Positions 1 to 6,099 of a stretch of 12,369 bases of DNA are shown here, one piece after another. The notes under the pieces are model-generated. The model saw nothing but the letters and a program-made list of their open reading frames with translations, was not told the DNA's origin and did not search any database. Numbering within the stretch: position 1 is the stretch's first letter; every line of letters begins with the position of its first letter. Made by a program: the position numbers and the translations under genes. Source of the stretch: Deltaproteobacteria bacterium (GTDB lineage: Bacteria; Desulfobacterota; Dissulfuribacteria; Dissulfuribacterales; QOAL01). The stretch spans positions 1 through 12,369 of the forward strand of contig JAMOUE010000114.1 in NCBI GenBank assembly GCA_027068235.1. Direction: 5' to 3'.

Positions 1-158
1 CCTATATCTTCCATTATCTGACTGCTTTTATGGATTTCATCAGAATATTTTTGAAGGAGTGATGCAAAACTTGACTCTTTCATCAAGGCATTGGCATAAC
101 GCTTATAAAGTGTTACTGCCTCTTTTACACTTGTTTCAACACGTTGATTTTCATCCAT
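1..158 (-). CDS. Hypothetical protein, N-terminal part (cut by window edge)
   Basis: An open frame reads leftward from ATG at 158-156 for 52 codons without a stop and runs off the window. It begins MDENQRVETSVKEAVTLYKR and continues with a charged, helix-favouring sequence rich in Lys, Glu and Ser. An in-frame stop (174-176) lies just upstream and no other ATG, GTG or TTG falls between, so the ATG is the natural start, although no clear Shine-Dalgarno sequence precedes it. I do not recognise the family. It lies 88 bases downstream of the metallophosphoesterase on the same strand and could be co-transcribed with it. The coding call rests only on frame openness and plausible composition. Confidence 0.5.
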   Translation of the reverse strand, partial: MDENQRVETSVKEAVTLYKRYANALMKESSFASLLQKYSDEIHKSSQIMEDI

Positions 159-246
159 AACAATATTACAAAGCTAGATGCTCCAAACAAACATCACCCT
201 GTTTACCGCCTCGCTTATCTTTTTGCCTTTCTGAAAATTTGTGACA

Positions 247-702
247 TTACAAATAGATAATCTTTGGCTGGACATTTTTATTTTCATCAATATCACACAA
301 CATGACGCTAGGCTTTTCACCTAGCCTTGGCATACTAACACTGCCTGGATTCAAAAATAAAACACCGTCCTTTTTTTCAATATAAGGGGTGTGAGTATGA
401 CCAAAAACGACCATATCAATCCCTGCTGCCTTTGGCTCTATATCTAGTAGGTATGGCTCATGAATCAGATACAAGGATATGATATCTAAGTCGATAAAAT
501 CTTTTCGTGGAAAATGTTGCCTTATAACAGCGCCATCCATATTACCAGCTACAGCGAAAACTTTTGCTATCTGCTCAAGCTCGCCTATAACAGAAGTAGA
601 ACCTATATCACCTGCATGTAATATGGCATCAACTCCCTTAAATAACTCCAGTGCCTTTTCTGGCAAATTGCCGTGAGTGTCTGATATTATACCTATTTTC
701 AT
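247..702 (-). CDS. YfcE/MJ0936-family metallophosphoesterase
   Basis: A 151-residue calcineurin-like phosphoesterase of the small YfcE/MJ0936 type, probably a cytoplasmic phosphodiesterase with two bound metal ions; the physiological substrate of such proteins is usually unknown. Numbered from the ATG at 702, the metal-site motifs are all present in order: SDTHGN (Asp8, His10), GDIGS (Asp32), GNMDG (Asn54), an isolated His near residue 81, FGHTHTPY (His102, His104) and the NPGS loop. The length is normal for the family. I chose the start that begins MKIGIISDTHG, the usual family N-terminus; an ATG two codons upstream (708) is possible and neither has a good Shine-Dalgarno sequence. The gene is divergent from speD. 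The function is secure at family level only. Confidence 0.9.
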   Translation of the reverse strand: MKIGIISDTHGNLPEKALELFKGVDAILHAGDIGSTSVIGELEQIAKVFAVAGNMDGAVIRQHFPRKDFIDLDIISLYLIHEPYLLDIEPKAAGIDMVVFGHTHTPYIEKKDGVLFLNPGSVSMPRLGEKPSVMLCDIDENKNVQPKIIYL

Positions 703-708
703 AACCAT

Positions 709-862
709 TTAAAAATTGCAGACTAGTGAAAATGACATCTTCCTAACGTCACCTAAAAATATTTCCAATAATGATTAGCAGTTTTTCTAGACCTTTTTGT
801 AAAAAACCAGCAAGCTACATTAAATAAATTTGGAACTCTTTGCAATTTTTTACTGCTTTTTA
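709..862. other. Divergent spacer, AT-rich, no recognised element
   Basis: This is the part of the spacer between the metallophosphoesterase start and the speD promoter. It is AT-rich and has no convincing open frame. It must hold the minus-strand promoter for the phosphoesterase, but no good -35/-10 pair stood out. I see no tRNA or repeat. Confidence 0.5.
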
Positions 863-892
863 TTGACAATAACAGAGGAAAGTGTTTAGATT
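863..892 (+). promoter_or_regulatory. Sigma70-like promoter for the speD cluster
   Basis: A perfect TTGACA at 863-868 is followed after 17 bases by TTAGAT (886-891); read with 18 bases of spacing the -10 is TAGATT. The -10 is weak but the -35 is consensus. Transcription would start near 898, giving a leader of about 115 bases before speD. The fusA spacer holds the same TTGACA...TTAGAT pair (5921-5948), which supports a shared promoter style. Confidence 0.6.
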
Positions 893-897
893 CTTCG

Positions 898-1013
898 CCG
901 TTTCAGGGAACTATTTGGTTTATTCCTAGGCTGAAGGATCTGGGTGTATATTTATGCCCTTAAAATCAGGAACCGGATGCTGTCCTACGCAGGCCGGCTA
1001 AAGGAGGCTGCCT
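898..1013 (+). promoter_or_regulatory. Foldable 5' leader of speD, candidate cis-regulatory RNA
   Basis: Two structures are visible. At the 5' end, 902-910 (TTCAGGGAA) can pair with 923-926 (TTCC) and 931-935 (CTGAA) with a four-base bulge. Next to the start codon, GCAG (989-992) and CC (994-995) can pair with GG (1006-1007) and CTGC (1008-1011), which would hide the strong Shine-Dalgarno AAGGAGG at 1001-1007. A competing pairing is CCGG (973-976) with CCGG (994-997), which would free the Shine-Dalgarno. It matches none of the SAM, c-di-GMP, guanidine or other riboswitch consensus patterns I could recall. Folding by eye only. Confidence 0.35.
954..1001 (+). other. Possible 15-codon upstream reading frame in the speD leader
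   Basis: ATG at 954 opens a frame coding MPLKSGTGCCPTQAG. It ends at TAA 999-1001, so the stop shares its last base with the speD Shine-Dalgarno sequence. Only a weak TGGGTG lies at a useful distance upstream, so translation is unproven. A ribosome terminating here would disrupt the hairpin that can cover the Shine-Dalgarno. It may be chance. Confidence 0.25.
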
Positions 1014-1466
1014 ATGGCTACTGCAACTCCTCTACTTCAAAAAGACATTCGTCAGGGTGACCAGAAGGCAGAAATGCTAAATAGCTCCTTTGCCTGCGGT
1101 CTTTCTACACATCTGCTTGTGGAGATGTGGAAGACCCCGTTTTCGTCTCTGGCTAGTGCGGACGTAATAGGCACAGTGTTAGAAAAGGCGGCCTCAACGT
1201 GCACATCCTTCAATTCTCCTGATGACATCAAGATAAACACGTATCAATTTGATCCTTATGGCGTATCTGCAACGGTATCCAATCCGGTAATGCATATCCT
1301 TATACACACATGGCCAGAAAGGGAGTATGCAGCCCTAGACATATTTGCCAGGGATCAAGGTCATGCACACAAGATACTTGAGAGCCTCAAATCCACCCTA
1401 AATCCTGGTCATGTTGAGGTAATCGAATTAACCAGAGGCCAACTGCTTGAAATGGAGGACACTTGA
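1014..1466 (+). CDS. speD: SpeD-like protein lacking the pyruvoyl serine (probable inactive S-adenosylmethionine decarboxylase homologue)
   Basis: A 150-residue homologue of class 1b S-adenosylmethionine decarboxylase, the enzyme that makes decarboxylated SAM for spermidine synthesis. Fold signatures are clear: GLSTHLLVEMW near residues 29-39, FDPYGVSA (79-86), HILIHTWPE (94-102) and YAALDIF (105-111). Against the Thermotoga maritima enzyme (recalled from memory) the core aligns without gaps. Ser55 and His68 are kept (here Ser85, His98), but the cleavage-site pair Glu62-Ser63 is Val92-Met93 and catalytic Cys83 is Arg113. Active enzymes self-cleave at that serine to form the pyruvoyl cofactor, so this protein should neither process nor decarboxylate. 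The start has a strong AAGGAGG six bases upstream. The N-terminus is about 20 residues longer than usual. The stop overlaps the speE start. The fold is sure; the role is not. Confidence 0.88.
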   Translation: MATATPLLQKDIRQGDQKAEMLNSSFACGLSTHLLVEMWKTPFSSLASADVIGTVLEKAASTCTSFNSPDDIKINTYQFDPYGVSATVSNPVMHILIHTWPEREYAALDIFARDQGHAHKILESLKSTLNPGHVEVIELTRGQLLEMEDT

Positions 1467-2341
1467 CTCGCTACTGGTGGTCTGAGAGAATCGGACCAGG
1501 TTTTACCCACGGTTATGAGATTGAGCCCCTGTTTGAGCAGCGCACTCCATACCAGCGTTTGCTAATATTCGACAATCCCCAATGGGGAAAGGGGCTTGTT
1601 CTTGACGGCATAGTACAGACTACTGTGGTGGATGAGTTCATCTACCACGAGATGATGGTCCATGTACCAATACAGGCCCGGCCTGAACCAACACGCTCTG
1701 TGCTCATCATTGGTGGAGGAGACGGAGGAGTGTTGAGAGAGGTGCTCAAGTACGACTCTGTTGAACGTGTTGTGCAGGTAGAGCTTGATGAAGCAGTCAT
1801 TGTGGCCTGCAGAAAATACATTCCTGAAATATGCGGTAATTGGAATGATCCAAGGGTCGAGCTGATTATTGGAGACGGGGCAAAGTATGTAAAAGATGCC
1901 AGCCTTAGAAAAGAGCAATTTGACGTAATAATCCTTGACTCTACAGATCCCATTGGGCCAGCCATTGTGCTATTTGAAAAGCCATTCCATCAAGACCTTG
2001 CAGAGTGTCTTACAGATACTGGGGTTGTAATACGCCAGTCTGGGCTTCCTGTCACAATGCCAAAGGTTATGCCCTTTATAAGGGCAAGATTTCTCGATGT
2101 GTTACCAAATGTGCAGGTTTATTTGGCTCCCATGCCTACTTATGGTGGAGAAATCGCCTTTGTTGCAGGATCAAAGGATAAGGCTCTATCCCTTGAAGAT
2201 CCAGTTGGCGAATTCAATGGCCGCTACTACAATCCATCTATTCATAGGGCCTCTTTTTGTCTGCCAAACTGGTGGAAAGACCTCATAGATGGCTACACTG
2301 ACGATGGAACCATCCCCATAGAGACCCCATCTTACTGGTAA
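1463..2341 (+). CDS. speE: Spermidine synthase (putrescine aminopropyltransferase)
   Basis: A 292-residue aminopropyltransferase, expected to move an aminopropyl group from decarboxylated SAM to putrescine, giving spermidine and methylthioadenosine in the cytoplasm. The substrate motifs are present: LDGIVQTT (48-54, Gln52), DEFIYHEM (57-64), the nucleotide loop GGGDGG (84-89), acidic Glu107 and Asp138, the catalytic DSTDP (Asp159, Asp162) and PTY (Tyr227). One oddity: the family's usual T-E-x-D-E reads T-V-V-D-E here, with Val55 for Glu. The start is TTG at 1463, inside the end of speD, with GGAGG four bases upstream; the stop of speD overlaps it, implying translational coupling. Length is usual. 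With an apparently dead SpeD next door, the source of its decarboxylated SAM must lie elsewhere, or its chemistry differs. Confidence 0.93.
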   Translation: MTRYWWSERIGPGFTHGYEIEPLFEQRTPYQRLLIFDNPQWGKGLVLDGIVQTTVVDEFIYHEMMVHVPIQARPEPTRSVLIIGGGDGGVLREVLKYDSVERVVQVELDEAVIVACRKYIPEICGNWNDPRVELIIGDGAKYVKDASLRKEQFDVIILDSTDPIGPAIVLFEKPFHQDLAECLTDTGVVIRQSGLPVTMPKVMPFIRARFLDVLPNVQVYLAPMPTYGGEIAFVAGSKDKALSLEDPVGEFNGRYYNPSIHRASFCLPNWWKDLIDGYTDDGTIPIETPSYW

Positions 2342-2342
2342 G

Positions 2343-3188
2343 GTGAAAAACTGTTCTATTATTGGCTTTCTTACTGACTTTGGACAGGTTGATCCTTACG
2401 TTGGTATTTGTAAGGCTGTTATTGCTGCTATAAATCAACATTCAACTGTTATCGATATCTCCCATGAGGTTGCCCCACAAGACATCCTTCAAGCTGCCTT
2501 TTATCTAAAGGCTGCTGCCCCATCCTTTCCAGATGGCTCTATTATACTTGCAGTAGTAGACCCAGGAGTGGGATCTCATAGGGCTCCAATAGTTGTAGAA
2601 AATGGAGACCATTGTCTTGTTGGCCCTGATAATGGGATCTTTGACCTTATAATGAAAAAAGATGCCCATACCTACAAAATAGACCATGAGAAACTCAAAT
2701 TAGCCCTTTGTCAGAGAAAGATAACTGTACATGAAAGTCACACATTTCATGCTAGGGACATCTTTGCACCAGCAGCGGCACTGATATCAATTGGCATGTC
2801 TCCTTTAGGATTTTGCACTCCCATTGAAACTCCACCTAAAAGGCTCAAATTCCCTGTTGCCAAGGCTAAAGAACACTATATCCAGGGTGCCATATTCCAT
2901 TTTGACAGATTTGGAAACGCAGCAACAAACATTAGCACTGAGGAACTGGGCCTACTTGCCTGCAAAAACAGATACATAGAGGTTACAATTTTTAAAAAGG
3001 ATGGCACAAAAATGATTATTCCCTTTGGTCAGACGTTTTCAAGTGTACCAGATGGTCTGCCTGTCTCATATATTAACAGCTTTGGCCTTTTGGAGATAGC
3101 TGTCAACAAAGGAAATGCCCAAAAAGCACTTGGCCTTCACATAGGAGACATGGTCAAACTCACCTGCAACCTTGGCCAAATTTCTTGA
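2343..3188 (+). CDS. DUF62-family S-adenosylmethionine hydrolase (hydroxide adenosyltransferase)
   Basis: A 281-residue member of the family that uses activated water to split SAM into adenosine and methionine; relatives include the halogenases SalL and FlA. The family pattern is complete: FLTDFGQVDPYVG (9-21), ISH...DI (39-48), AVVDPGVGSHR (70-80), GPDNG (94-98), TFHARDIFAP (134-143), a DRFGNAATNI block and a C-terminal NSFGLLEIA...GNA segment. The catalytic Asp-Arg-His triad of the hydrolases maps to Asp73, Arg80 and His136, so it fits a hydrolase rather than a halogenase. It starts at GTG one base after the speE stop, with only a poor Shine-Dalgarno, suggesting coupled translation. Why cells hydrolyse SAM is unclear in this family; its place beside speD and speE is notable. 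Confidence 0.92.
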   Translation: MKNCSIIGFLTDFGQVDPYVGICKAVIAAINQHSTVIDISHEVAPQDILQAAFYLKAAAPSFPDGSIILAVVDPGVGSHRAPIVVENGDHCLVGPDNGIFDLIMKKDAHTYKIDHEKLKLALCQRKITVHESHTFHARDIFAPAAALISIGMSPLGFCTPIETPPKRLKFPVAKAKEHYIQGAIFHFDRFGNAATNISTEELGLLACKNRYIEVTIFKKDGTKMIIPFGQTFSSVPDGLPVSYINSFGLLEIAVNKGNAQKALGLHIGDMVKLTCNLGQIS

Positions 3189-3251
3189 AAAAGTAACCTG
3201 TTCAGCCTAAGCTTTGAGAAAAGACAGAAAGAGACTAGACGCAAAATCACC

Positions 3252-4136
3252 ATGGACAAACAAACGAAACCAAAGGGCGTGCTCCAAAAGACAAAGCTTC
3301 TCCTTGACATGATAAAGTTTGAGCACACCATCTTTGCCCTACCCTTTGCCTATGTTGGCGCCTTTCTCGCAGCTCGCGGCATCCCAGACTGGAAGACCAA
3401 CCTATGGATTCTTGCAGCCATGGCCGGAGGCCGCACTGTGGCAATGGGTGTAAACAGGATTGTTGACTATCACTTTGATGCCAAAAACCCACGTACAAAA
3501 TCAAGGCCGCTTGTAAGCGGACTGGTAAAAAAGACAGAAGCCTGGCTAATGGTTATTCTTGCCGCTGCTGTCTACTTTATAGCAAGTTGGAACCTAACCC
3601 CCTTGGCCTTTAAGCTTTCACCTTTCATACTATTTATTCTGGTATTTTATTCCTATACAAAAAGGTTCACTCCCCTTTGTCATCTGTTTCTCGGATTTGC
3701 AATTGGCATAACTCCAACAGCAGGATGGATAGCAGTTAGAAATTCCATTGATGCGCTTCCGTTACTCCTTAGCATAGGAGTTATGTTTTGGATTGCAGGG
3801 TTTGACATTCTCTATGCCTGTCAGGATGTGGAGTTTGACAAAAAAGAGGGCCTATACTCCATTCCTGCATGGCTAGGGGTAGAAAAGGCCTTCAAGGTCT
3901 CAAGTATCCTGCACATCCTTGCCTTTGTATCATTTATGGCTGCTGGGATAGTTGCACATTTGAACTGGATCTATTTCCTAGGGATGGTCATTGTGTTCAT
4001 CCTGTTGATCCTTCAAAGGAGGGTAATCACGCCAAAGGATCTAAGCCGTATGAATCTGGCCTTTTTCCGGTTAAATGCAGCAATCTCCATTATACTCTTT
4101 TCCTCTACTACTATATCGCTTTTGACTGCTGGCTAG
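3252..4136 (+). CDS. mqnP: UbiA-family prenyltransferase, probable MqnP (futalosine menaquinone pathway)
   Basis: A 294-residue integral membrane prenyltransferase with about eight or nine hydrophobic helices. The two Asp-rich motifs that bind prenyl diphosphate through magnesium are clear: NRIVDYHFD (68-76) followed by NPRTKSRPL, and DILYACQDVEFD (185-196) followed by KKEGLYSIP. The sequence resembles the UbiA-like group annotated as 4-hydroxybenzoate polyprenyltransferase in anaerobes without ubiquinone; in futalosine-pathway organisms this group is MqnP, which prenylates the 1,4-dihydroxy-6-naphthoate precursor. No other mqn gene is in view, so the exact substrate is inferred. It follows the SAM hydrolase after 63 bases with a weak Shine-Dalgarno (AAGAGA region), and pyrK follows after 10 bases. 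Confidence 0.85.
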   Translation: MDKQTKPKGVLQKTKLLLDMIKFEHTIFALPFAYVGAFLAARGIPDWKTNLWILAAMAGGRTVAMGVNRIVDYHFDAKNPRTKSRPLVSGLVKKTEAWLMVILAAAVYFIASWNLTPLAFKLSPFILFILVFYSYTKRFTPLCHLFLGFAIGITPTAGWIAVRNSIDALPLLLSIGVMFWIAGFDILYACQDVEFDKKEGLYSIPAWLGVEKAFKVSSILHILAFVSFMAAGIVAHLNWIYFLGMVIVFILLILQRRVITPKDLSRMNLAFFRLNAAISIILFSSTTISLLTAG

Positions 4137-4146
4137 AGGTAGCCTA

Positions 4147-4944
4147 ATGACGTTGCAACGGTTTAACCTAAAGGCCAACATACTTGAGAATATCGAAATC
4201 AGGCCCGACATATTTTTGATGAAGGTATCTGCTCATCAGATCTCACAACATGCAATTCCTGGCCAGTTCTGCATGTTGAGATCAAACCTGATTGATGGAT
4301 ACGACCCATTGTTAAGACGTCCCCTTTCAATACACCGAGCTTGTAAAAAAACAGGCCAGTTAGAATTTCTTTACCGGGTTGTTGGCAGGGGAACCAAGGC
4401 TCTTGCCAAGCATAAACCAGGTGAAAAGGTGGATCTTCTCGGGCCCCTTGGCTCAGGATTTCATGTAAAGGATCATGAGATTCCAATTCTCGTAGGAGGA
4501 GGGCTTGGCGTTGCTCCCTTGCTTTTTCTTGCAGAAAGTCTCCCAGGAAGAAAAGGGGTTGTAATTATTGGAGCGGTCACCAAGAGTCAACTTCTTAGAC
4601 TTGAGCCACTTCGTGAAACTGGTCTTGAAATATTGTTGACCACTGAAGATGGCAGTTTTGGAAACAAAGGGCTTGTAACAGAAGTGCTAGACAGATTGCT
4701 TACAAATCTAGATAATGATGCCAAAAGGGATGTTGCCATATTTTCATGTGGTCCTATGCCTATGCTTAGAGCCATTTACCACCTTTGCCAAGACCAGGGG
4801 GTGAGATGCCAGGTATCCCTTGAGACTGTAATGGCCTGTGGAAGTGGTCTGTGTTTGGGATGCGCCTTACCAGCCAGGGACGGCTACGTGCACGTATGCA
4901 AAGAAGGGCCATGTTTTGAAGCAGACCAGCTAGAGTGGGAATAG
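4147..4944 (+). CDS. pyrK: Dihydroorotate dehydrogenase electron-transfer subunit PyrK
   Basis: A 265-residue flavin/iron-sulfur protein that passes electrons from the PyrD FMN to NAD+ in class 1B dihydroorotate dehydrogenase (pyrimidine synthesis, cytoplasm). Domain order is typical of ferredoxin reductases: PGQF (38-41), the FAD-binding RRPLS (57-61), VGGGLGVAPL nucleotide-binding loop (116-125), the CGP..ML motif (201-207), then the [2Fe-2S] ligands Cys231, Cys236, Cys239 and Cys251 in the ACGSGLCLGC...VC pattern. All four cysteines are intact. AGAGG lies eight bases before the ATG. pyrD begins six bases after the stop, as expected for the two subunits of one complex. Confidence 0.95.
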   Translation: MTLQRFNLKANILENIEIRPDIFLMKVSAHQISQHAIPGQFCMLRSNLIDGYDPLLRRPLSIHRACKKTGQLEFLYRVVGRGTKALAKHKPGEKVDLLGPLGSGFHVKDHEIPILVGGGLGVAPLLFLAESLPGRKGVVIIGAVTKSQLLRLEPLRETGLEILLTTEDGSFGNKGLVTEVLDRLLTNLDNDAKRDVAIFSCGPMPMLRAIYHLCQDQGVRCQVSLETVMACGSGLCLGCALPARDGYVHVCKEGPCFEADQLEWE

Positions 4945-4950
4945 AAAGAG

Positions 4951-5892
4951 ATGGCAGAAACAAAAATAGATGCTGCACAACGGTCTAAAATTAATCTGAA
5001 AGTAGATATAGGTGGCCTCATACTCGACAACCCCATCCTTTTGGCCTCTGGCACATGCGGCTATGGAATGGAGCTGGCAGATCTCATCGATCTAAAAAGC
5101 ATGGGGGCGATTGTAGTAAAAGGCATCTCGCTTGAACCAAGGCAGGGCAACCCTCCTCCGCGCATACATGAAACGCCTTGCGGGCTCCTAAATGCAATAG
5201 GGCTTGAAAATGTTGGCATAGAGGCGTTTAAAACAAAACAGCTACCCTGGCTTAGGGAACAAGGCATCAGAACCATAGTAAACATACTTGGGAACACCAT
5301 TTATGAATATGAAAAGATGGCCCAGGAGCTAGATGGCCTTGCTGGAGTAGATGCGCTAGAGGTCAACATATCTTGCCCAAACGTCAAGGAGGGAGGAGTT
5401 GCCTTTGGAACAAACCCACAATCTGCTGCTCAGGTTACCAAGGTTGTTAAAGATGCCTGTTCATTGCCAATAATAGTAAAGTTGTCACCGAACGTAACCG
5501 ATATATGTGAAATAGCGTGTGCAGTAGAAGAAGCTGGTGCAGATGCCCTGTCTCTAATCAACACCATACTGGGAATGGCCATAGATATTCATAGGAAAAA
5601 GCCTGTCCTTGGCAACGTATTTGGTGGTCTTTCAGGCCCTGCAATAAGGCCTGTTGCCCTCAGGATGGTTTGGCAGGTTGCAAGGGCTGTATCCATCCCG
5701 GTTATTGGCATAGGCGGCATAAGCACATGGAAAGATGCAGTGGAATTCTTCATGGCAGGTGCTACAGCGGTTCAGATCGGTACGGCCACACTTGTTGATC
5801 CTAGCACCAGTGAAAAAATCTTAACGGGCATGGTTGACTTCATGCTTAGAAATAATTACCACTCAATAGGTGAACTTAAGATCAGGGAATAA
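4951..5892 (+). CDS. pyrD: Dihydroorotate dehydrogenase class 1B catalytic subunit PyrD
   Basis: A 313-residue FMN barrel enzyme oxidising dihydroorotate to orotate. Class 1 features: ASGTCGYG near the N-terminus (32-39), VVKGIS with Lys57, the NAIGLENVG segment (81-89), NISCPNV with the class 1 catalytic base Cys142 (class 2 enzymes use Ser), IVKLSPNV with Lys177, the GGLSGPAIRP block (225-234), and FMN phosphate-binding GIGGI (253-257) and GATAVQIGTA (270-279). The adjacent pyrK confirms subtype 1B, which uses NAD+. The start ATG has AAAGAG just before it. About ten N-terminal residues before the conserved part are polar and probably disordered. It is the last gene of the packed cluster that starts at speD. 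Confidence 0.96.
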   Translation: MAETKIDAAQRSKINLKVDIGGLILDNPILLASGTCGYGMELADLIDLKSMGAIVVKGISLEPRQGNPPPRIHETPCGLLNAIGLENVGIEAFKTKQLPWLREQGIRTIVNILGNTIYEYEKMAQELDGLAGVDALEVNISCPNVKEGGVAFGTNPQSAAQVTKVVKDACSLPIIVKLSPNVTDICEIACAVEEAGADALSLINTILGMAIDIHRKKPVLGNVFGGLSGPAIRPVALRMVWQVARAVSIPVIGIGGISTWKDAVEFFMAGATAVQIGTATLVDPSTSEKILTGMVDFMLRNNYHSIGELKIRE

Positions 5893-5915
5893 ATAACCAG
5901 ATATTTAATAATTAT

Positions 5916-5934
5916 TGGCCTTGACAAAAGGCCA
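5916..5934 (+). terminator. Hairpin after pyrD, weak terminator candidate
   Basis: TGGCCTT (5916-5922) and AAGGCCA (5928-5934) form a perfect seven-base stem with a five-base loop, 24 bases after the pyrD stop. No T-run follows, so it is not a classical intrinsic terminator. It may protect the mRNA end. It overlaps the -35 of the fusA promoter. Confidence 0.35.
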
Positions 5935-5949
5935 CCAAGAAGTTAGATA
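5921..5949 (+). promoter_or_regulatory. Sigma70-like promoter for fusA
   Basis: Consensus TTGACA at 5921-5926 lies 16 bases before TTAGAT (5943-5948), or 17 before TAGATA. The same hexamer pair occurs before speD. Transcription would begin near 5955, leaving a leader of about 145 bases. The -35 falls partly in the loop of the hairpin following pyrD. Confidence 0.55.
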
Positions 5950-5954
5950 GGCAA

Positions 5955-6099
5955 GCCTCTAAAGTCTTCCGACGCTAGGCTAGAACTCTTTAGATTCGGT
6001 TCGTCCGCAGCAAATTCAATTGTTTTACATAGCTTTAGAGGATAGACATAAAGGCCTTTTAAGGTCTAAAGAAACAATTTTGTCTTATTTAAGAGGTAA
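5955..6099 (+). promoter_or_regulatory. fusA 5' leader with a long-range stem
   Basis: CCTCTAAAG (5956-5964) is the exact reverse complement of CTTTAGAGG (6033-6041), enclosing about 68 bases. Inside, CCGA (5969-5972) can pair with TCGG (5996-5999). The stem would begin almost at the predicted transcription start. No known riboswitch or ribosomal-protein leader is recognised, and no tRNA is present. Confidence 0.3.

Noticed and set aside
945..1011. Resemblance of ACGCAGGCCGGCTAAAGG before speD to the 3' part of a c-di-GMP-I riboswitch
   Set aside because: The upstream conserved half and the receptor helix are missing, so the class does not fit.
1562..1965. Two minus-strand open frames of about 110 codons inside speE
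   Set aside because: Both are antisense shadows of clear SpeE motifs and mutually overlap.
2343..3188. Reading the DUF62 gene as a SAM-dependent chlorinase or fluorinase
   Set aside because: The Asp73-Arg80-His136 triad typical of the SAM hydrolases is intact, so a hydrolase is the better call.
5955..6015. A possible tRNA suggested by GGTTCGTCC-like bases in the fusA leader
   Set aside because: No acceptor stem, anticodon arm or CCA end can be drawn; the similarity is limited to the T-loop-like bases.
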